From Methylobacillus arboreus (GTDB taxonomy: Bacteria > Pseudomonadota > Gammaproteobacteria > Burkholderiales > Methylophilaceae): DNA of 64,000 nucleotides. The notes beneath the pieces were generated by a model, which ran no database searches, was not told the origin of the DNA, and worked only from the letters and a program-made list of their open reading frames with translations. The stretch spans positions 186,001 to 250,000 of the forward strand of contig NZ_JAJAVC010000011.1 of NCBI RefSeq assembly GCF_020532725.1, in the 5' to 3' direction. The position numbers were made by a program, and so were the translations under genes. Position 1 is the first letter of the stretch, and every line of letters starts with the position of its first letter. Below, piece by piece: positions 34,596 through 43,468 of this stretch.

Positions 34596-35768
34596 TCAAT
34601 GCAGGCCTGGCGTCAGCACAACCTTGCGGCAGCTTTCTTCCGCATCATTGAAAATGCGGTAGCCCAACGGCGCATCTTCCAACGACATGCGATGGGTGAT
34701 GATATCGGCAGGATGCAGGTCGCCGTTTTCAATGAATTCCAGCAGTTCAGGCAGGAAGCGGTGCACATGGGTCTGGCCCATCTTAAACGTCAAACCTTTG
34801 TCGAAGGCATCCCCAAGAAGGAAGCCGTGGATAAAGCCTGCATATACGCCGGGGATACTGACTGTGCCGCCACGCCTGGTGGCGGCAATACATTGGCGGA
34901 TCACTTTGCCGCTGCTGGTTTCCAGCTTCAACGTCGTCAGGGCGGTTTCCACCACGCTGCCTTTGGCCTCAAATCCCACGGCGTCGATTGAGGCGTCCAC
35001 GCCGCGGTGCGCAGTATGTTCCAGAATGTACTCGGCTGGGTCTTCGATTTCGTCCAGATTGATGCTGATCGTATTGTATTGGGCCTGGGCGAAATCCAAC
35101 CGGTATTGCAGGTCATCAATCATGAAAATAGTCTCGGCTCCGAGCATGCGGGCACAGGCGGCGGCCATCAGCCCGACCGGACCAGCACCGAAAATGGCGA
35201 CGCTGCTGCCTGCCCCGATATCTGCATTGAGTACGGCCTGATAACCTGTAGGCAGGATGTCGGTCAGAAACAACACCTGCTCGTCTGCCAGGCTGCCATT
35301 GATCTTGAAAGGCCCTACATTACCTTGCGGCACGCGTACCAGCTCGGCCTGCCCGCCAGGAATGCCGCCATATAGGTGGCTATAGCCAAACAAGGCTGCA
35401 GGCGGCGTACCGCTTTTCTTGTTCAGGCTGGCACCAGTGCCGGGATTGGTGGTTTCACAGGCGGCGAATTGCTGCTGGTCGCAAAAATAGCAGTGACCGC
35501 ATGCAATCACGAAAGGAATAATCACGCGGTCGCCTTTTTTCACCTGGGTGACAGCTTGGCCCGTATCTTCGACAATCCCCATGAATTCATGCCCAAGGAT
35601 ATCGCCATCGTGCAACTGCGGAATTTTGCCGCGGTAAAGGTGCAAGTCCGATCCACAAATGGCAGTAGAAGTTACGCGGATGATGACATCGTCAGGTGCT
35701 TGCAGGATAGGGTCGGGCACTGTTTCGATCCGGACATCTTTACTACCATGGTATGTAAGGGCACGCAT
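34596..35768 (-). CDS. Zinc-dependent alcohol/aldehyde dehydrogenase (MDR superfamily)
   Basis: 390-residue NAD-dependent enzyme of the class III-like / formaldehyde-dismutase-type branch of medium-chain dehydrogenases. Catalytic Zn ligands: C38 in AICGSDLH and H60-E61 in GHEF. Structural Zn: C90, C93, C96, C104. The Rossmann motif [18 protein letters not shown] binds NAD. The insertion after the structural Zn ([25 protein letters not shown]) is typical of the glutathione-independent formaldehyde dehydrogenase/dismutase group, plausible in a methylotroph; the substrate is not proven. Confidence 0.85.
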   Translation of the reverse strand: MRALTYHGSKDVRIETVPDPILQAPDDVIIRVTSTAICGSDLHLYRGKIPQLHDGDILGHEFMGIVEDTGQAVTQVKKGDRVIIPFVIACGHCYFCDQQQFAACETTNPGTGASLNKKSGTPPAALFGYSHLYGGIPGGQAELVRVPQGNVGPFKINGSLADEQVLFLTDILPTGYQAVLNADIGAGSSVAIFGAGPVGLMAAACARMLGAETIFMIDDLQYRLDFAQAQYNTISINLDEIEDPAEYILEHTAHRGVDASIDAVGFEAKGSVVETALTTLKLETSSGKVIRQCIAATRRGGTVSIPGVYAGFIHGFLLGDAFDKGLTFKMGQTHVHRFLPELLEFIENGDLHPADIITHRMSLEDAPLGYRIFNDAEESCRKVVLTPGLH

Positions 35769-36099
35769 TAGAAACTCCTTTTAGTTACGTGGTTAAGACA
35801 GCATGTCCATACCTGCCGAGTAAAAACCGGATGAGTCAGTCACCTATATCTCTCATGTCGGACGGGGAAAAACATATCCCATGCTAGCCAAAGTACGGAA
35901 TATAGGTTCATCCGCCCTTTGCTGATAGCGTTGTAAGAATTCCATTACATTGTGTATGCATGGCACGGTCCATACATGGCACGGTAATGTCCTCTTACAT
36001 GAGAATCCGACAAGTTCCTGTATTTGTCATGATGAGTATGTTTAACAATCGCGCTCAATTGTTTGCCTATCCATCTTGAATCTTACCAATGGAGTATTC
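35769..36099. other. Intergenic region between ADH and P450 genes
   Basis: 330 nt between divergent genes. It contains the tandem 11-mers listed separately and an AT-rich stretch after 36010 (ATGATGAGTATGTTTAACAATC). No other gene is seen. Confidence 0.4.
35959..35985. repeat. Tandem 11-mer CATGGCACGGT, upstream of P450
   Basis: CATGGCACGGT occurs at 35959-35969 and 35975-35985, 16 nt apart start to start. It lies 115 nt upstream of the P450 start and about 190 nt upstream of the divergent ADH start. Two direct copies close to one helical period and a half suggest a possible operator for either gene; the regulator is unknown. Confidence 0.45.
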
Positions 36100-37377
36100 A
36101 TGACTAGTGGCGCGACTAGCCCTCCGCTCGAAAGCAGCTATGCGCTCTGGAAAAAGGGATATACCTTTATTGGCAATACTTGCGATACGCTTGGAGTAAA
36201 TGCCTTCAAGACCCGCTTGCTACTGCAGCCAACTATCTGCATGAAAGGTGAAGCCGCGGCCCGGCTTTTTTACGATAACGATAAATTTCTGCGGGCAGGC
36301 GCAATGCCAGCGCGTGCGCAAAAAACATTAGTGGGAATAGGGGGCGTGCAGGGGTTGGATGGCCAGGCGCATCGTCACCGTAAACAGATGTTTATCCGTG
36401 AATTGATGTCCCATGACCATATCAGCCAGCTTGTCGTTTTGCATCACGAGTATTGGCGCGAAGCAATACAACAGTGGAGTCCGGCCAGGCAGATTGTGCT
36501 GTTTCAAGAAGCACAAAGGCTGCTATGCAAAAGTGTTTGTGCCTGGGCGGGCGTGCCTCTGGCGGAGAGAGACCTTAGCTGGCGGGCACGCGAGTTCGGC
36601 TACATGATAGACAGTGGCGCAAGGCTGGGGCTACACCATTGGCGAGGTAGAAAGGCACGCAAGTCCTGCGAGCGCTGGATCGGTCAACTGATCGAGGATA
36701 TTCGCCACTATGGCAAACGGGAAGAAGCAAGCAGCATATTGCAGGCGGTGGCCTGGCATCATGATGAACAGGGAAAACTACTGCCACAGCATATCGCGGC
36801 CGTGGAGTTGATCAATATATTGCGTCCCACGGTCGCAGTCGCGCAACTTGCTGTATTGAGCGCTATGGCATTGCATGAGTTTCCCGCCTGTAGGCAGAAG
36901 CTGCAGCAGGGCGATGCACATTATCTGGATTGGTTCGTGCTCGAAGTCAGGCGCTTTTATCCTTTCTTTCCCTTTCTTGCTGCAATAGTGAGTCATGATT
37001 TCCATTGGGAGGGCATCGATTTCAAGCAAGGACAACGTGTGCTGTTGGATATTTATGGTACGCATCGAGATCCCAGTCTTTGGCAATATCCGGACCAGTT
37101 TATGCCGGAACGCTTTAAAAGTTGGGATGGCAACAGTTTTGGATTGATCGCCAACGGCGGCGCTACTTATGACTATCATCACCGTTGTCCGGGCGAGTGG
37201 GTGACGATTGCACTTATGAAAACCATCACCCAGGTGCTGGTGCATGAGTTGGAGTACACGGTGCCGGAACAGGATTTGCAGTTGAATCTCGGCAGCATCC
37301 CGGCCTTGCCGCCAAGTGGATTCATTATCAAGCCCGCATTGATTGCGGCAAATTTGGAGAAGAACTATGCAAGCTAA
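36100..37377 (+). CDS. Cytochrome P450, CYP152-type fatty-acid peroxygenase
   Basis: 425-residue soluble P450. The heme-thiolate Cys363 lies in HHRCPGEWVTI, the ExxR pair is E282/R285, and the I-helix carries R242-P243 (INILRPTVAVA) instead of the usual acid-alcohol pair. Those are the hallmarks, and even the numbering, of P450BSbeta (CYP152A1), in which Arg242 binds the fatty-acid carboxylate so that hydrogen peroxide drives hydroxylation at the alpha or beta carbon, with no electron-transfer partner. VQGLDGQAHRHRKQ also matches that family. ATG 36100 has GGAG upstream. The next small gene starts inside its end. Confidence 0.85.
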   Translation: MTSGATSPPLESSYALWKKGYTFIGNTCDTLGVNAFKTRLLLQPTICMKGEAAARLFYDNDKFLRAGAMPARAQKTLVGIGGVQGLDGQAHRHRKQMFIRELMSHDHISQLVVLHHEYWREAIQQWSPARQIVLFQEAQRLLCKSVCAWAGVPLAERDLSWRAREFGYMIDSGARLGLHHWRGRKARKSCERWIGQLIEDIRHYGKREEASSILQAVAWHHDEQGKLLPQHIAAVELINILRPTVAVAQLAVLSAMALHEFPACRQKLQQGDAHYLDWFVLEVRRFYPFFPFLAAIVSHDFHWEGIDFKQGQRVLLDIYGTHRDPSLWQYPDQFMPERFKSWDGNSFGLIANGGATYDYHHRCPGEWVTIALMKTITQVLVHELEYTVPEQDLQLNLGSIPALPPSGFIIKPALIAANLEKNYAS

Positions 37378-37561
37378 TGAATTGACACGCCTACAATGGA
37401 AAGCACTGGATAAAGTGCGTGAAGCCGAACAGCAAGGGCACGCGGCAGAAATTGCCGATGGCTTGCGCGACTTCCTTGTTGCGCAGGAACTGATCCTGCC
37501 TGCGATAGACCAGCATCACCGCATTACAGAAAAGGCCAAGTCGTTGTTTCAGGCAAGATAA
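37367..37561 (+). CDS. Small protein overlapping the P450 gene, 64 aa
   Basis: Soluble helical protein (WKALDKVREAEQQGHAAEIADGLRDFLVAQELIL...). Its ATG lies 11 nt inside the P450 coding region, with a GGAGAAGAA Shine-Dalgarno, so it should be translated together with it. No known family; it is not a ferredoxin (no Cys). Partnership with the peroxygenase is inferred only from coupling. Confidence 0.6.
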   Translation: MQANELTRLQWKALDKVREAEQQGHAAEIADGLRDFLVAQELILPAIDQHHRITEKAKSLFQAR

Positions 37562-37751
37562 TCCCCCAAGTTTGAAGCCAGCTGGTACGGTGTTGATCCC
37601 TTGCTCGGCTTGGGTTTTTCCGTATTTGTGGCCGTTGGGTTTTCAGACAAAGCCAGGCGATATATTCCAGAGATGTTTCAGCATATGACCTACATTCTGT
37701 ATTGAAACCGTCGGTTAGGCTGACCTTTCATTCATCTGAAAGGAACACACC

Positions 37752-38000
37752 ATGAAATCCGTATTATGCACGATTGCCTTGAGTCTCGGCCTTGGCCTGG
37801 CGCCGGCCTATGCCGAGGAAATCAACCCGCGCGCACTAGATGACGCCAATACCCACAAGGGACAGGAAAAAAAGGCGAGTACGGATGGAAAACAGAAAGC
37901 TGTGGAAAATGCGACTGACCAGCAGGCAGATCCCAATATCAAACGCCATCACAATGATCAGCGCAGCGATCAGCCCCGTTCAGGGCAAGAGCGCCGTTAA
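37752..38000 (+). CDS. Small secreted polar protein, 82 aa
   Basis: Signal peptide (SVLCTIALSLGLGLAPAYAEE) followed by a highly charged, Gln/Asp/Lys/Arg-rich mature part with no secondary-structure signal, probably unfolded in the periplasm. AAAGGAAC precedes ATG 37752. No family recognised. Separate unit between the P450 pair and a terminator-like hairpin. Confidence 0.6.
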   Translation: MKSVLCTIALSLGLGLAPAYAEEINPRALDDANTHKGQEKKASTDGKQKAVENATDQQADPNIKRHHNDQRSDQPRSGQERR

Positions 38001-38034
38001 GGCCAATACCCCTCCGCTATTTGTGTACAACCGG

Positions 38035-38063
38035 CCCGCAGGCGCCTGACTGGCGCTTGCGGG
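38035..38063. terminator. Terminator-like hairpin between convergent genes
   Basis: Stem CCCGCAGGCGCC/GGCGCTTGCGGG with one G-U-type mismatch and a 5-nt loop, about 35 nt after the small secreted-protein gene. Only a weak T-rich tail follows (TGTTGACGTTC), so strength is uncertain. Confidence 0.5.
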
Positions 38064-38072
38064 TGTTGACGT

Positions 38073-38507
38073 TCAAGTCCGCCATGGGTGCTTAGGCAGG
38101 TCGCAACTGCCGGCCGCCTCCGCACCGGCCTTGGCAACAATATGGTCATTCTCTACCGTGTCGCCGCTGACACCAATGGCACCCACCAATACTCCCTCGT
38201 CGTCCACGATAGGCAATCCACCTGGAAAGGTGATAAGGCCCTGGTTGGAATGTTCTATGCCGTACAGGGGTTGGCCGGGTTGCGACAATTTGCCGATTTC
38301 GCCGGAAGGCATGGCGAAAAAGCAGGCGGTCTTGGCTTTCTTGACCGCGACGTCGATGCTGCCTACCCAGGCGTCATCCATGCGCGAAAACGCCTTGAGG
38401 TTGGCGCCCGAGTCGAGCACTGCGATACAGCTTTTCACGCCAATGGCCTCGGCCTTGCGCGTGGCCTGCTCGATAATGTTCCTGGCTTGTTCTATTGTGA
38501 CATGCAT
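38073..38507 (-). CDS. GlcG/HbpS family (DUF336) protein
   Basis: 144 residues, single GlcG/HbpS domain: [31 protein letters not shown], then [38 protein letters not shown]. Members include haem-degrading HbpS and glycolate-operon GlcG; in several methylotrophs a DUF336 gene lies near alcohol dehydrogenases or cytochromes. GAGGAGAAG precedes ATG 38507. It lies 73 nt downstream of the CtaG_Caa3 gene, possibly at the end of the PQQ-dehydrogenase/oxidase operon. Confidence 0.83.
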   Translation of the reverse strand: MHVTIEQARNIIEQATRKAEAIGVKSCIAVLDSGANLKAFSRMDDAWVGSIDVAVKKAKTACFFAMPSGEIGKLSQPGQPLYGIEHSNQGLITFPGGLPIVDDEGVLVGAIGVSGDTVENDHIVAKAGAEAAGSCDLPKHPWRT

Positions 38508-38580
38508 GATACTTCTCCTCGGTGGTTGGTAAAGAATAGGTCGTGCTGGTTAATTTCGCTTATTTAAAACAGGCTGTCAG

Positions 38581-39486
38581 TCATCCGCTGGCCTGTTTTG
38601 TTGCAGGCCGGCTCCTGCTTTCCATGCTGAGCAGGCGATAGCAGATCGCCAGCGCTACCACTAGGTAGGCAAGTCCGCCCGGGATCCACATGATGAGCCC
38701 GCCCAGCTGCTGGTCCTGCAAGGCCAGTTCCAGGCTGCCTGCCGGCACAATGTAGCTGTGGTACCAGACTCTGCTCGAGAATGTCAGCAGGGCGCCGAGC
38801 AAGGCGGTATGAAGCGCGGTGGTGAACAGAGAAACCAGGCCCGATACGGCTGGGCTGCGCGTGCTGCTCTGGCTCATGAGCGACCACCAGAACAGCAATG
38901 CGGAAAAAAAGAAGCTGAGGTGCTGGAGGTCATGCACCAGCGGGTAATGCAATGCGGCCTCGAAAAATTCCGGGATATGCCATCCCCAGAGCACTCCTGC
39001 ATGTATTGTCCATGCGCAGAGCGGGTTAGTCAGCATTCGCCAGAAGCGCGAGAAACTGCTACTGGAAGTCACCTTGCCGACTTTTGCCGCCGCGCCGGGG
39101 AAAGCCCATGCCCATATCGAAAGGGGCCGGGCAATGACGAAAAGCGGCGCGGCGATGATCATCAACAACTCATGCTGCACCATGTGCATGGAGAAATAGG
39201 CATTGCCCAAGGTATCCACGGGGGAAAACAAGGCCGCCACGAGCGTGGCCCAGGCAAGCAGGAGCGCCTTGACGCGCATGGGCGCGTAGTTGGTCGGCCT
39301 GCCTGCCTTGCGCATCATGCGGTAGAGGCCGGCGAGGTAGAGGACAAGCGCCAGCCCGACCGGGAGCGCCACCCAGTAATCCTGTAGCAGTTGCAGCCAG
39401 GGATTGGCATGATGGTGGCCGCCAATCGGGTGGGCCCACGCCTGTGCGGCATGGAGGCAGGCAATGAAGACGACAAGCCGCTTCAT
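38581..39486 (-). CDS. ctaG: Cytochrome c oxidase assembly factor, CtaG_Caa3 type
   Basis: 301-residue protein with seven or more membrane helices. The caa3-type CtaG features are present: a His-rich N-terminus (HPIGGHHHANP), LFSPVDTLGNAYFSMHMVQHELLMIIAAPLF with the conserved His motif, WGWHIPEFFEAALHYPLVHDLQHLSFF, and YIVPAGSLELALQDQQLGGLIMW. This family is needed to assemble caa3 oxidase and is unrelated to Cox11. ATG 39486 overlaps the preceding stop (ATGA), so the start is secure; it follows subunit III and a small membrane protein. Confidence 0.85.
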   Translation of the reverse strand: MKRLVVFIACLHAAQAWAHPIGGHHHANPWLQLLQDYWVALPVGLALVLYLAGLYRMMRKAGRPTNYAPMRVKALLLAWATLVAALFSPVDTLGNAYFSMHMVQHELLMIIAAPLFVIARPLSIWAWAFPGAAAKVGKVTSSSSFSRFWRMLTNPLCAWTIHAGVLWGWHIPEFFEAALHYPLVHDLQHLSFFFSALLFWWSLMSQSSTRSPAVSGLVSLFTTALHTALLGALLTFSSRVWYHSYIVPAGSLELALQDQQLGGLIMWIPGGLAYLVVALAICYRLLSMESRSRPATKQASG

Positions 39487-39893
39487 ATGCATGGATCCAG
39501 CACCAGGACGGGCAACCACTGGATCACGATCACCAACAGGAAGAACAGGCTGAGCATGAAGCCTGCCAATGCCATGAATTGCCGTGGCGGCATTTCGCTT
39601 TCGCTCTCGCTGCCGCGCTTGTGCGATTGCGGGTTCTCGTTGATGCGGGCCAGGGTCTTGTGCAGTTGCAGGTTGTGCCAGCTCAGGTAGGCGCTTGTTG
39701 CGCTGAGCAAAAAAGCCACGAGGGTCGCGATATGCACCGGGATCAATTGCTCTTCCCGGCAGGACCAGTCAAGGATGGGATAAGCTACGCTCAACTGCAG
39801 GCTCCAACTGACGGGCCCCGCCAAGATGCATATCCAGAGCAATGCTAGTGCAAAGCTGGGATTGTGTTCCGCGATTTTGATCGGGTCACGCAT
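39483..39893 (-). CDS. Four-span membrane protein of the oxidase operon
   Basis: 136 residues: helices around LALLWICILAGPVSWSLQLS, HIATLVAFLLSATSAYLSW and ALAGFMLSLFFLLVIVIQW, with an Asp/Cys-containing loop between the first two. Unnamed small proteins of this plan often accompany caa3/alternative aa3 oxidase genes. It sits 29 nt after the subunit III gene and overlaps the next gene's start by 4 nt. It may be a subunit IV-like or assembly component. Confidence 0.6.
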   Translation of the reverse strand: MRDPIKIAEHNPSFALALLWICILAGPVSWSLQLSVAYPILDWSCREEQLIPVHIATLVAFLLSATSAYLSWHNLQLHKTLARINENPQSHKRGSESESEMPPRQFMALAGFMLSLFFLLVIVIQWLPVLVLDPCI

Positions 39894-39922
39894 GCTGATG
39901 ATTCCTTTGTTCAGTCAACGCC

Positions 39923-40534
39923 TCAGCTCCAGATACGGGAGCCCAGGTAAATGGTCAGGTAAAGCGGTATCCAGGCCGCCGCGACGAAATACCAATAGAG
40001 CCCGTTCACGGTGACGGCGATCCTTTTTTCCGGCGTGAAGTAACGCCTGCGCGCAAGGTAAAGAATCACCAGCGTTTTTAAAATCACCGCAATGACGTGA
40101 GCGCTATGAAAGCCGATCATGAGCCATACTATCGAACCGTAGGCATGGGTGTCCCAACGGAAATCGACATGGCTGGCATACTCATAGGCCTTGATCCCGA
40201 GGAACACCAGCGCCAGGGCGATGCTCACCAGCGGCATCCATGCCAGCGGCTTGGGGTCACCGCGCTTGAAGGCCTTGTCGGTGAGGTAGACCGGCACCAT
40301 GCTGGCGAGCAGGACCACGGTGGACAAGGTGGGCAGCAGCAGTTCCGGCGGGCTGGTGCCTGCGGGCGGCCAAGCGGCATGGTTGCCTTGCAGGTAGAAG
40401 AAGCTCGCGATCAGGGTGGCGACCACCGTGCCTTCCACTGTCATGAGCCCGACGATGCCCCACCACAACGGGGACCTGAATTCATAGCTGAAATCCGGCA
40501 GTTTGCTGGCGTCGATATCGGCATGCAGGCTCAT
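39923..40534 (-). CDS. coxC: Cytochrome c oxidase subunit III
   Basis: 203-residue membrane protein with five helices, typical of short bacterial subunit III. LIASFFYLQGNHAAWPPAG, LGIKAYEYASHVDF with the conserved membrane Glu, and MIGFHSAHVIAVIL are family features. Its ATG overlaps the coxA stop by 4 nt, so it is made together with subunit I. It stabilises the D-channel side of subunit I. Confidence 0.9.
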   Translation of the reverse strand: MSLHADIDASKLPDFSYEFRSPLWWGIVGLMTVEGTVVATLIASFFYLQGNHAAWPPAGTSPPELLLPTLSTVVLLASMVPVYLTDKAFKRGDPKPLAWMPLVSIALALVFLGIKAYEYASHVDFRWDTHAYGSIVWLMIGFHSAHVIAVILKTLVILYLARRRYFTPEKRIAVTVNGLYWYFVAAAWIPLYLTIYLGSRIWS

Positions 40535-42423
40535 TTTGCCGCTCCCAGTTGTTTAGGCCATATCCAGCCGGTAATGGCAATAAAGCAAAGCAGAAAGCCC
40601 AGCAGGGGGATGGCCATATGTACCATCAGGCCGGCAAAGGTGAGGGCGGTGGCAATCGCGAGCCAGAAAGGCCAGGGCGACGGGCCGGGCAGCGGCTGCC
40701 GCGCTTCCGGGTGCGACTCGAGAATAGAGGTGAGCAGGATTTCGCGCCGGTCGCTGCGGATGCCGGTGACCACCGGGTTCTGCTCGAGTCCGCCGGTGCC
40801 CGACCATAACGGGTAGCGGCTGTCCACGATCCTGATGTGGCGGAAATTGTACGAAGGAGGAGGGGAGCTGGTGGCCCATTCCAGAGTGTCCGCATTCCAT
40901 GGATTGTCCCCGGCGGTTTTGCCGCGCTTGAGGCTGATTAATGCATTGGCCAAGGTCAGCAGGAAGCCCAGCGCAAGCACGGCGGAACTGATGCTGATGA
41001 AGAGGTTGGCCTCGTTCCAGCCGAGGCCGTCGAGATAGGTGTAGACGCGCCTGGGCATGCCGTCCAACCCGAGCTTGTGCATCGGGAAGAAGGTGAGGTT
41101 AAAGCCCGCGAAGGTGACCCAGAAACCAATCTTGCCGAGGCGCTCGTTCATCATGCGGCCGGTAAACTTGGGATACCAGTAGTACAGCCCGCCAAGCAGA
41201 GGGAACACCGCGCCGCCAATCAATACATAGTGAAAGTGTGCGACGACGAAATAGGTGTCATGCGCCTGCATGTCGAACGGCACCGAAGCCACCATCACGC
41301 CGCTGAGTCCGCCGATGATGAAAATGAGGAAAAAGCCCAGCACGTGCAGCAAAGGCGTGTCCAGCTTGGGTTTGCTGCCCCAGAGCGTGGCGATCCAGCA
41401 GAATATCTGCACGCCGCTCGGGATGGCGATCATGGCGCTGGATGCCGTGAAGAAGTTGGAGCCGAGCTGGGGCAGACCCGCCGTGAACATGTGGTGTACC
41501 CAGAGTCCGAAGCCGATGAAACCGATGGCGACGATCGAGAGCACGATGGGGATGTAGCCGAAGATGGGCCGCTGGGTGAAGGTGATGATGATGCTGGAGA
41601 TCATGCCCAGGGCCGGGATGAAGATGATGTAGACCTCGGGGTGGCCGAAGAACCAGAACAGATGCTGCCACAGGATAGGGTCGCCCGAGGCCGCGGTAAA
41701 GAAATGCATGCCGGCCATGCGGTCCAGCGCGAGCATCAGGCTCGCGATCACCAACGGTGGCAGGGCGAATACGATCATGAAGGACATTACCAGCATGGCC
41801 CAGACGAAGATCGGCATGCGGTTGAGCGACATGCCGGGCACCTTGCACTTGAATATGGTGGCAATGATCTCGATCGCCGCCACCAGCGCCGAGATTTCCA
41901 TGAAGGTGATCACCGTCGTGTAGAAATCCAGCCCCAGGCCGGGCGAGAAGCCGGCGCCGGCAAGCGGGGGATAGCTGAACCAGCCCGCGTCGGGCGCGAT
42001 TTTCAGCAGCAGCGCAGCGTACATCATGACGCCGGCGATGAGGTAGATGTAGTAGCCGAAGGCGTTGAGCCGCGGGAACGTCATGTCGCGCGTGCCCAGC
42101 ATGAGGGGAATGATGTAGACCGCGAAGCCTTCCATGACCGGGATCGCGAACAGGAACATCATCGTGATGCCGTGCATGGAGAATACCTGGTTATAGGTTT
42201 CCGGGTCCATGAAGTCGTTATCGGGCACCGCAAGCTGCAGGCGCATCAACAGCGCCAATATCACGCCCAGGATAAAGAAGACGAACCCGGTGACGATGAA
42301 GCGCATGCCGATATTGGTCTGGTTGACATGGGTGAACCAGGCGAAGAACCCAGGCGGGGACGACCAGGTGCGCTCTAGTTGCTGCGTTTCCTCGTCGTGG
42401 TGAATAGATGCTAAATCGGTCAT
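40531..42423 (-). CDS. coxA: Cytochrome c oxidase subunit I (alternative aa3/CoxN type)
   Basis: 630 residues, about 14 helices: the 12-helix core plus a C-terminal pair. Ligands: H84 for the low-spin haem, H261 and cross-linked Y265 in GHPEVY with E263, H310-H311 for CuB, H396 and H398 for the two haems. The D-channel entry Asp113 (RDMTFPR) is present. At the K-channel, S336 is followed by Gln339 where most A-family enzymes have Lys (IPSGVQIF). This matches the alternative, CoxMNOP-like branch. ATG 42423 lies 5 nt after the coxB stop with GGAG upstream. C-terminal ~150 residues are soluble-plus-helical and unusual in length. Confidence 0.9.
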   Translation of the reverse strand: MTDLASIHHDEETQQLERTWSSPPGFFAWFTHVNQTNIGMRFIVTGFVFFILGVILALLMRLQLAVPDNDFMDPETYNQVFSMHGITMMFLFAIPVMEGFAVYIIPLMLGTRDMTFPRLNAFGYYIYLIAGVMMYAALLLKIAPDAGWFSYPPLAGAGFSPGLGLDFYTTVITFMEISALVAAIEIIATIFKCKVPGMSLNRMPIFVWAMLVMSFMIVFALPPLVIASLMLALDRMAGMHFFTAASGDPILWQHLFWFFGHPEVYIIFIPALGMISSIIITFTQRPIFGYIPIVLSIVAIGFIGFGLWVHHMFTAGLPQLGSNFFTASSAMIAIPSGVQIFCWIATLWGSKPKLDTPLLHVLGFFLIFIIGGLSGVMVASVPFDMQAHDTYFVVAHFHYVLIGGAVFPLLGGLYYWYPKFTGRMMNERLGKIGFWVTFAGFNLTFFPMHKLGLDGMPRRVYTYLDGLGWNEANLFISISSAVLALGFLLTLANALISLKRGKTAGDNPWNADTLEWATSSPPPSYNFRHIRIVDSRYPLWSGTGGLEQNPVVTGIRSDRREILLTSILESHPEARQPLPGPSPWPFWLAIATALTFAGLMVHMAIPLLGFLLCFIAITGWIWPKQLGAAK

Positions 42424-42427
42424 TCCG

Positions 42428-43468
42428 CTACTCCAGGCTGAGCAAGTATTCGACAAGGTTGCCAAGGTCCTCTCCCACGAGCACGGTCGCCGGCATGTGG
42501 CTGCCGGGCTTGAAGCTCTGCGGGGAAAGAATCCAGGAAGACAGCGTTCCGGGCATGTTTTCCAGCGAGCCCGCCGCCAATGTTTTGCGCGAGCCGATAT
42601 GCGTCAGGTCCGGCGCAACGCTGGCGAGGGCGCTAGTGCCGCGGATTGCGTGGCACATGGCGCAGCTTGAGCGCAGGAACACCTGCCTGCCCTTGTTCTC
42701 AGTTTCGGTGACAGGTTCGCGCGCTGGCTGCGCCTGCCGCTGCAGCCATGCTTCGAAATCCTCTTCAGGCACGGCATCGACGATAAAGGCCATCTTCGCG
42801 TGCTGCTTGCCGCAGAACTCGGTGCACTGGCCGCGATAGCTTCCAGGTCGGTCTGCCTTGACCCAGGTCAGGTTGCTTTTGCCCGGCACCATGTCCGTCT
42901 TGCCGTTCAATTGCGGAATCCAGAAACTATGGATGACGTCGCTGGCCTCAAGCGCGATGCGCACGGGCTTGCCGACGGGAATGCGTATCTCGTTGGCGGT
43001 TTTCGCGATGTGATTGCCTTCTGTGTCGAGGTAATCGACTTCCCACCACCATTGGTGGCCCGTGACCTTGATGGTCAGGGCATTTTTCGGCATGGGCGCG
43101 ACGATCTCACGGTTGACCGCTGCGCTGGAGATGACGAAGACGGTCAATATCAAGGCAGGGATCACAACCCCCGAGATAAAGACCAGGTTGCGGCTCTGCG
43201 TAAAGGTCAGGGGCTTGGACTCGGTTTTATTCCTTGCCCTCAGTAATGCCACGGCCAGCATGGCCAACACAATGAAAAGGATGATGCCGCCAATGACCAC
43301 CATACCCCAGAACAGGTTGGCAATCGCCGCTGCCAGCGGACCTCCGGGCTCTAGAGCGGATTGGCTCGCATACGCCGGGGAAAAAGCAGATACGAGCCAG
43401 ATGATTGCTGCAACAATGCCTGGCAGTATGGATTTTGGCGATATAGCGTTTTTCTGCGGCGGGCTCAT
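42428..43468 (-). CDS. coxB: Cytochrome c oxidase subunit II with fused cytochrome c domain (caa3 type)
   Basis: 346 residues. A signal sequence or first helix, then a second helix (VVIGGIILFIVLAMLAVAL) anchor a periplasmic cupredoxin with the CuA ligands H180, C215, E217, C219, H223 and M226. A linker leads to a class I cytochrome c: C269-AM-C272-H273 and a Met in PGSHMPATV. It takes electrons from the upstream cytochrome c (or dehydrogenase) and passes them to CuA and subunit I. It starts by overlapping the cytochrome c gene (ATGA), so it is preceded directly by its donor. Confidence 0.93.
   Translation of the reverse strand: MSPPQKNAISPKSILPGIVAAIIWLVSAFSPAYASQSALEPGGPLAAAIANLFWGMVVIGGIILFIVLAMLAVALLRARNKTESKPLTFTQSRNLVFISGVVIPALILTVFVISSAAVNREIVAPMPKNALTIKVTGHQWWWEVDYLDTEGNHIAKTANEIRIPVGKPVRIALEASDVIHSFWIPQLNGKTDMVPGKSNLTWVKADRPGSYRGQCTEFCGKQHAKMAFIVDAVPEEDFEAWLQRQAQPAREPVTETENKGRQVFLRSSCAMCHAIRGTSALASVAPDLTHIGSRKTLAAGSLENMPGTLSSWILSPQSFKPGSHMPATVLVGEDLGNLVEYLLSLE

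Noticed and set aside
41077-42378. 433-codon plus-strand ORF opposite coxA
   Set aside because: Very Glu/His/Gly-rich shadow frame of the conserved oxidase subunit I gene, with no motif or ribosome-binding site.
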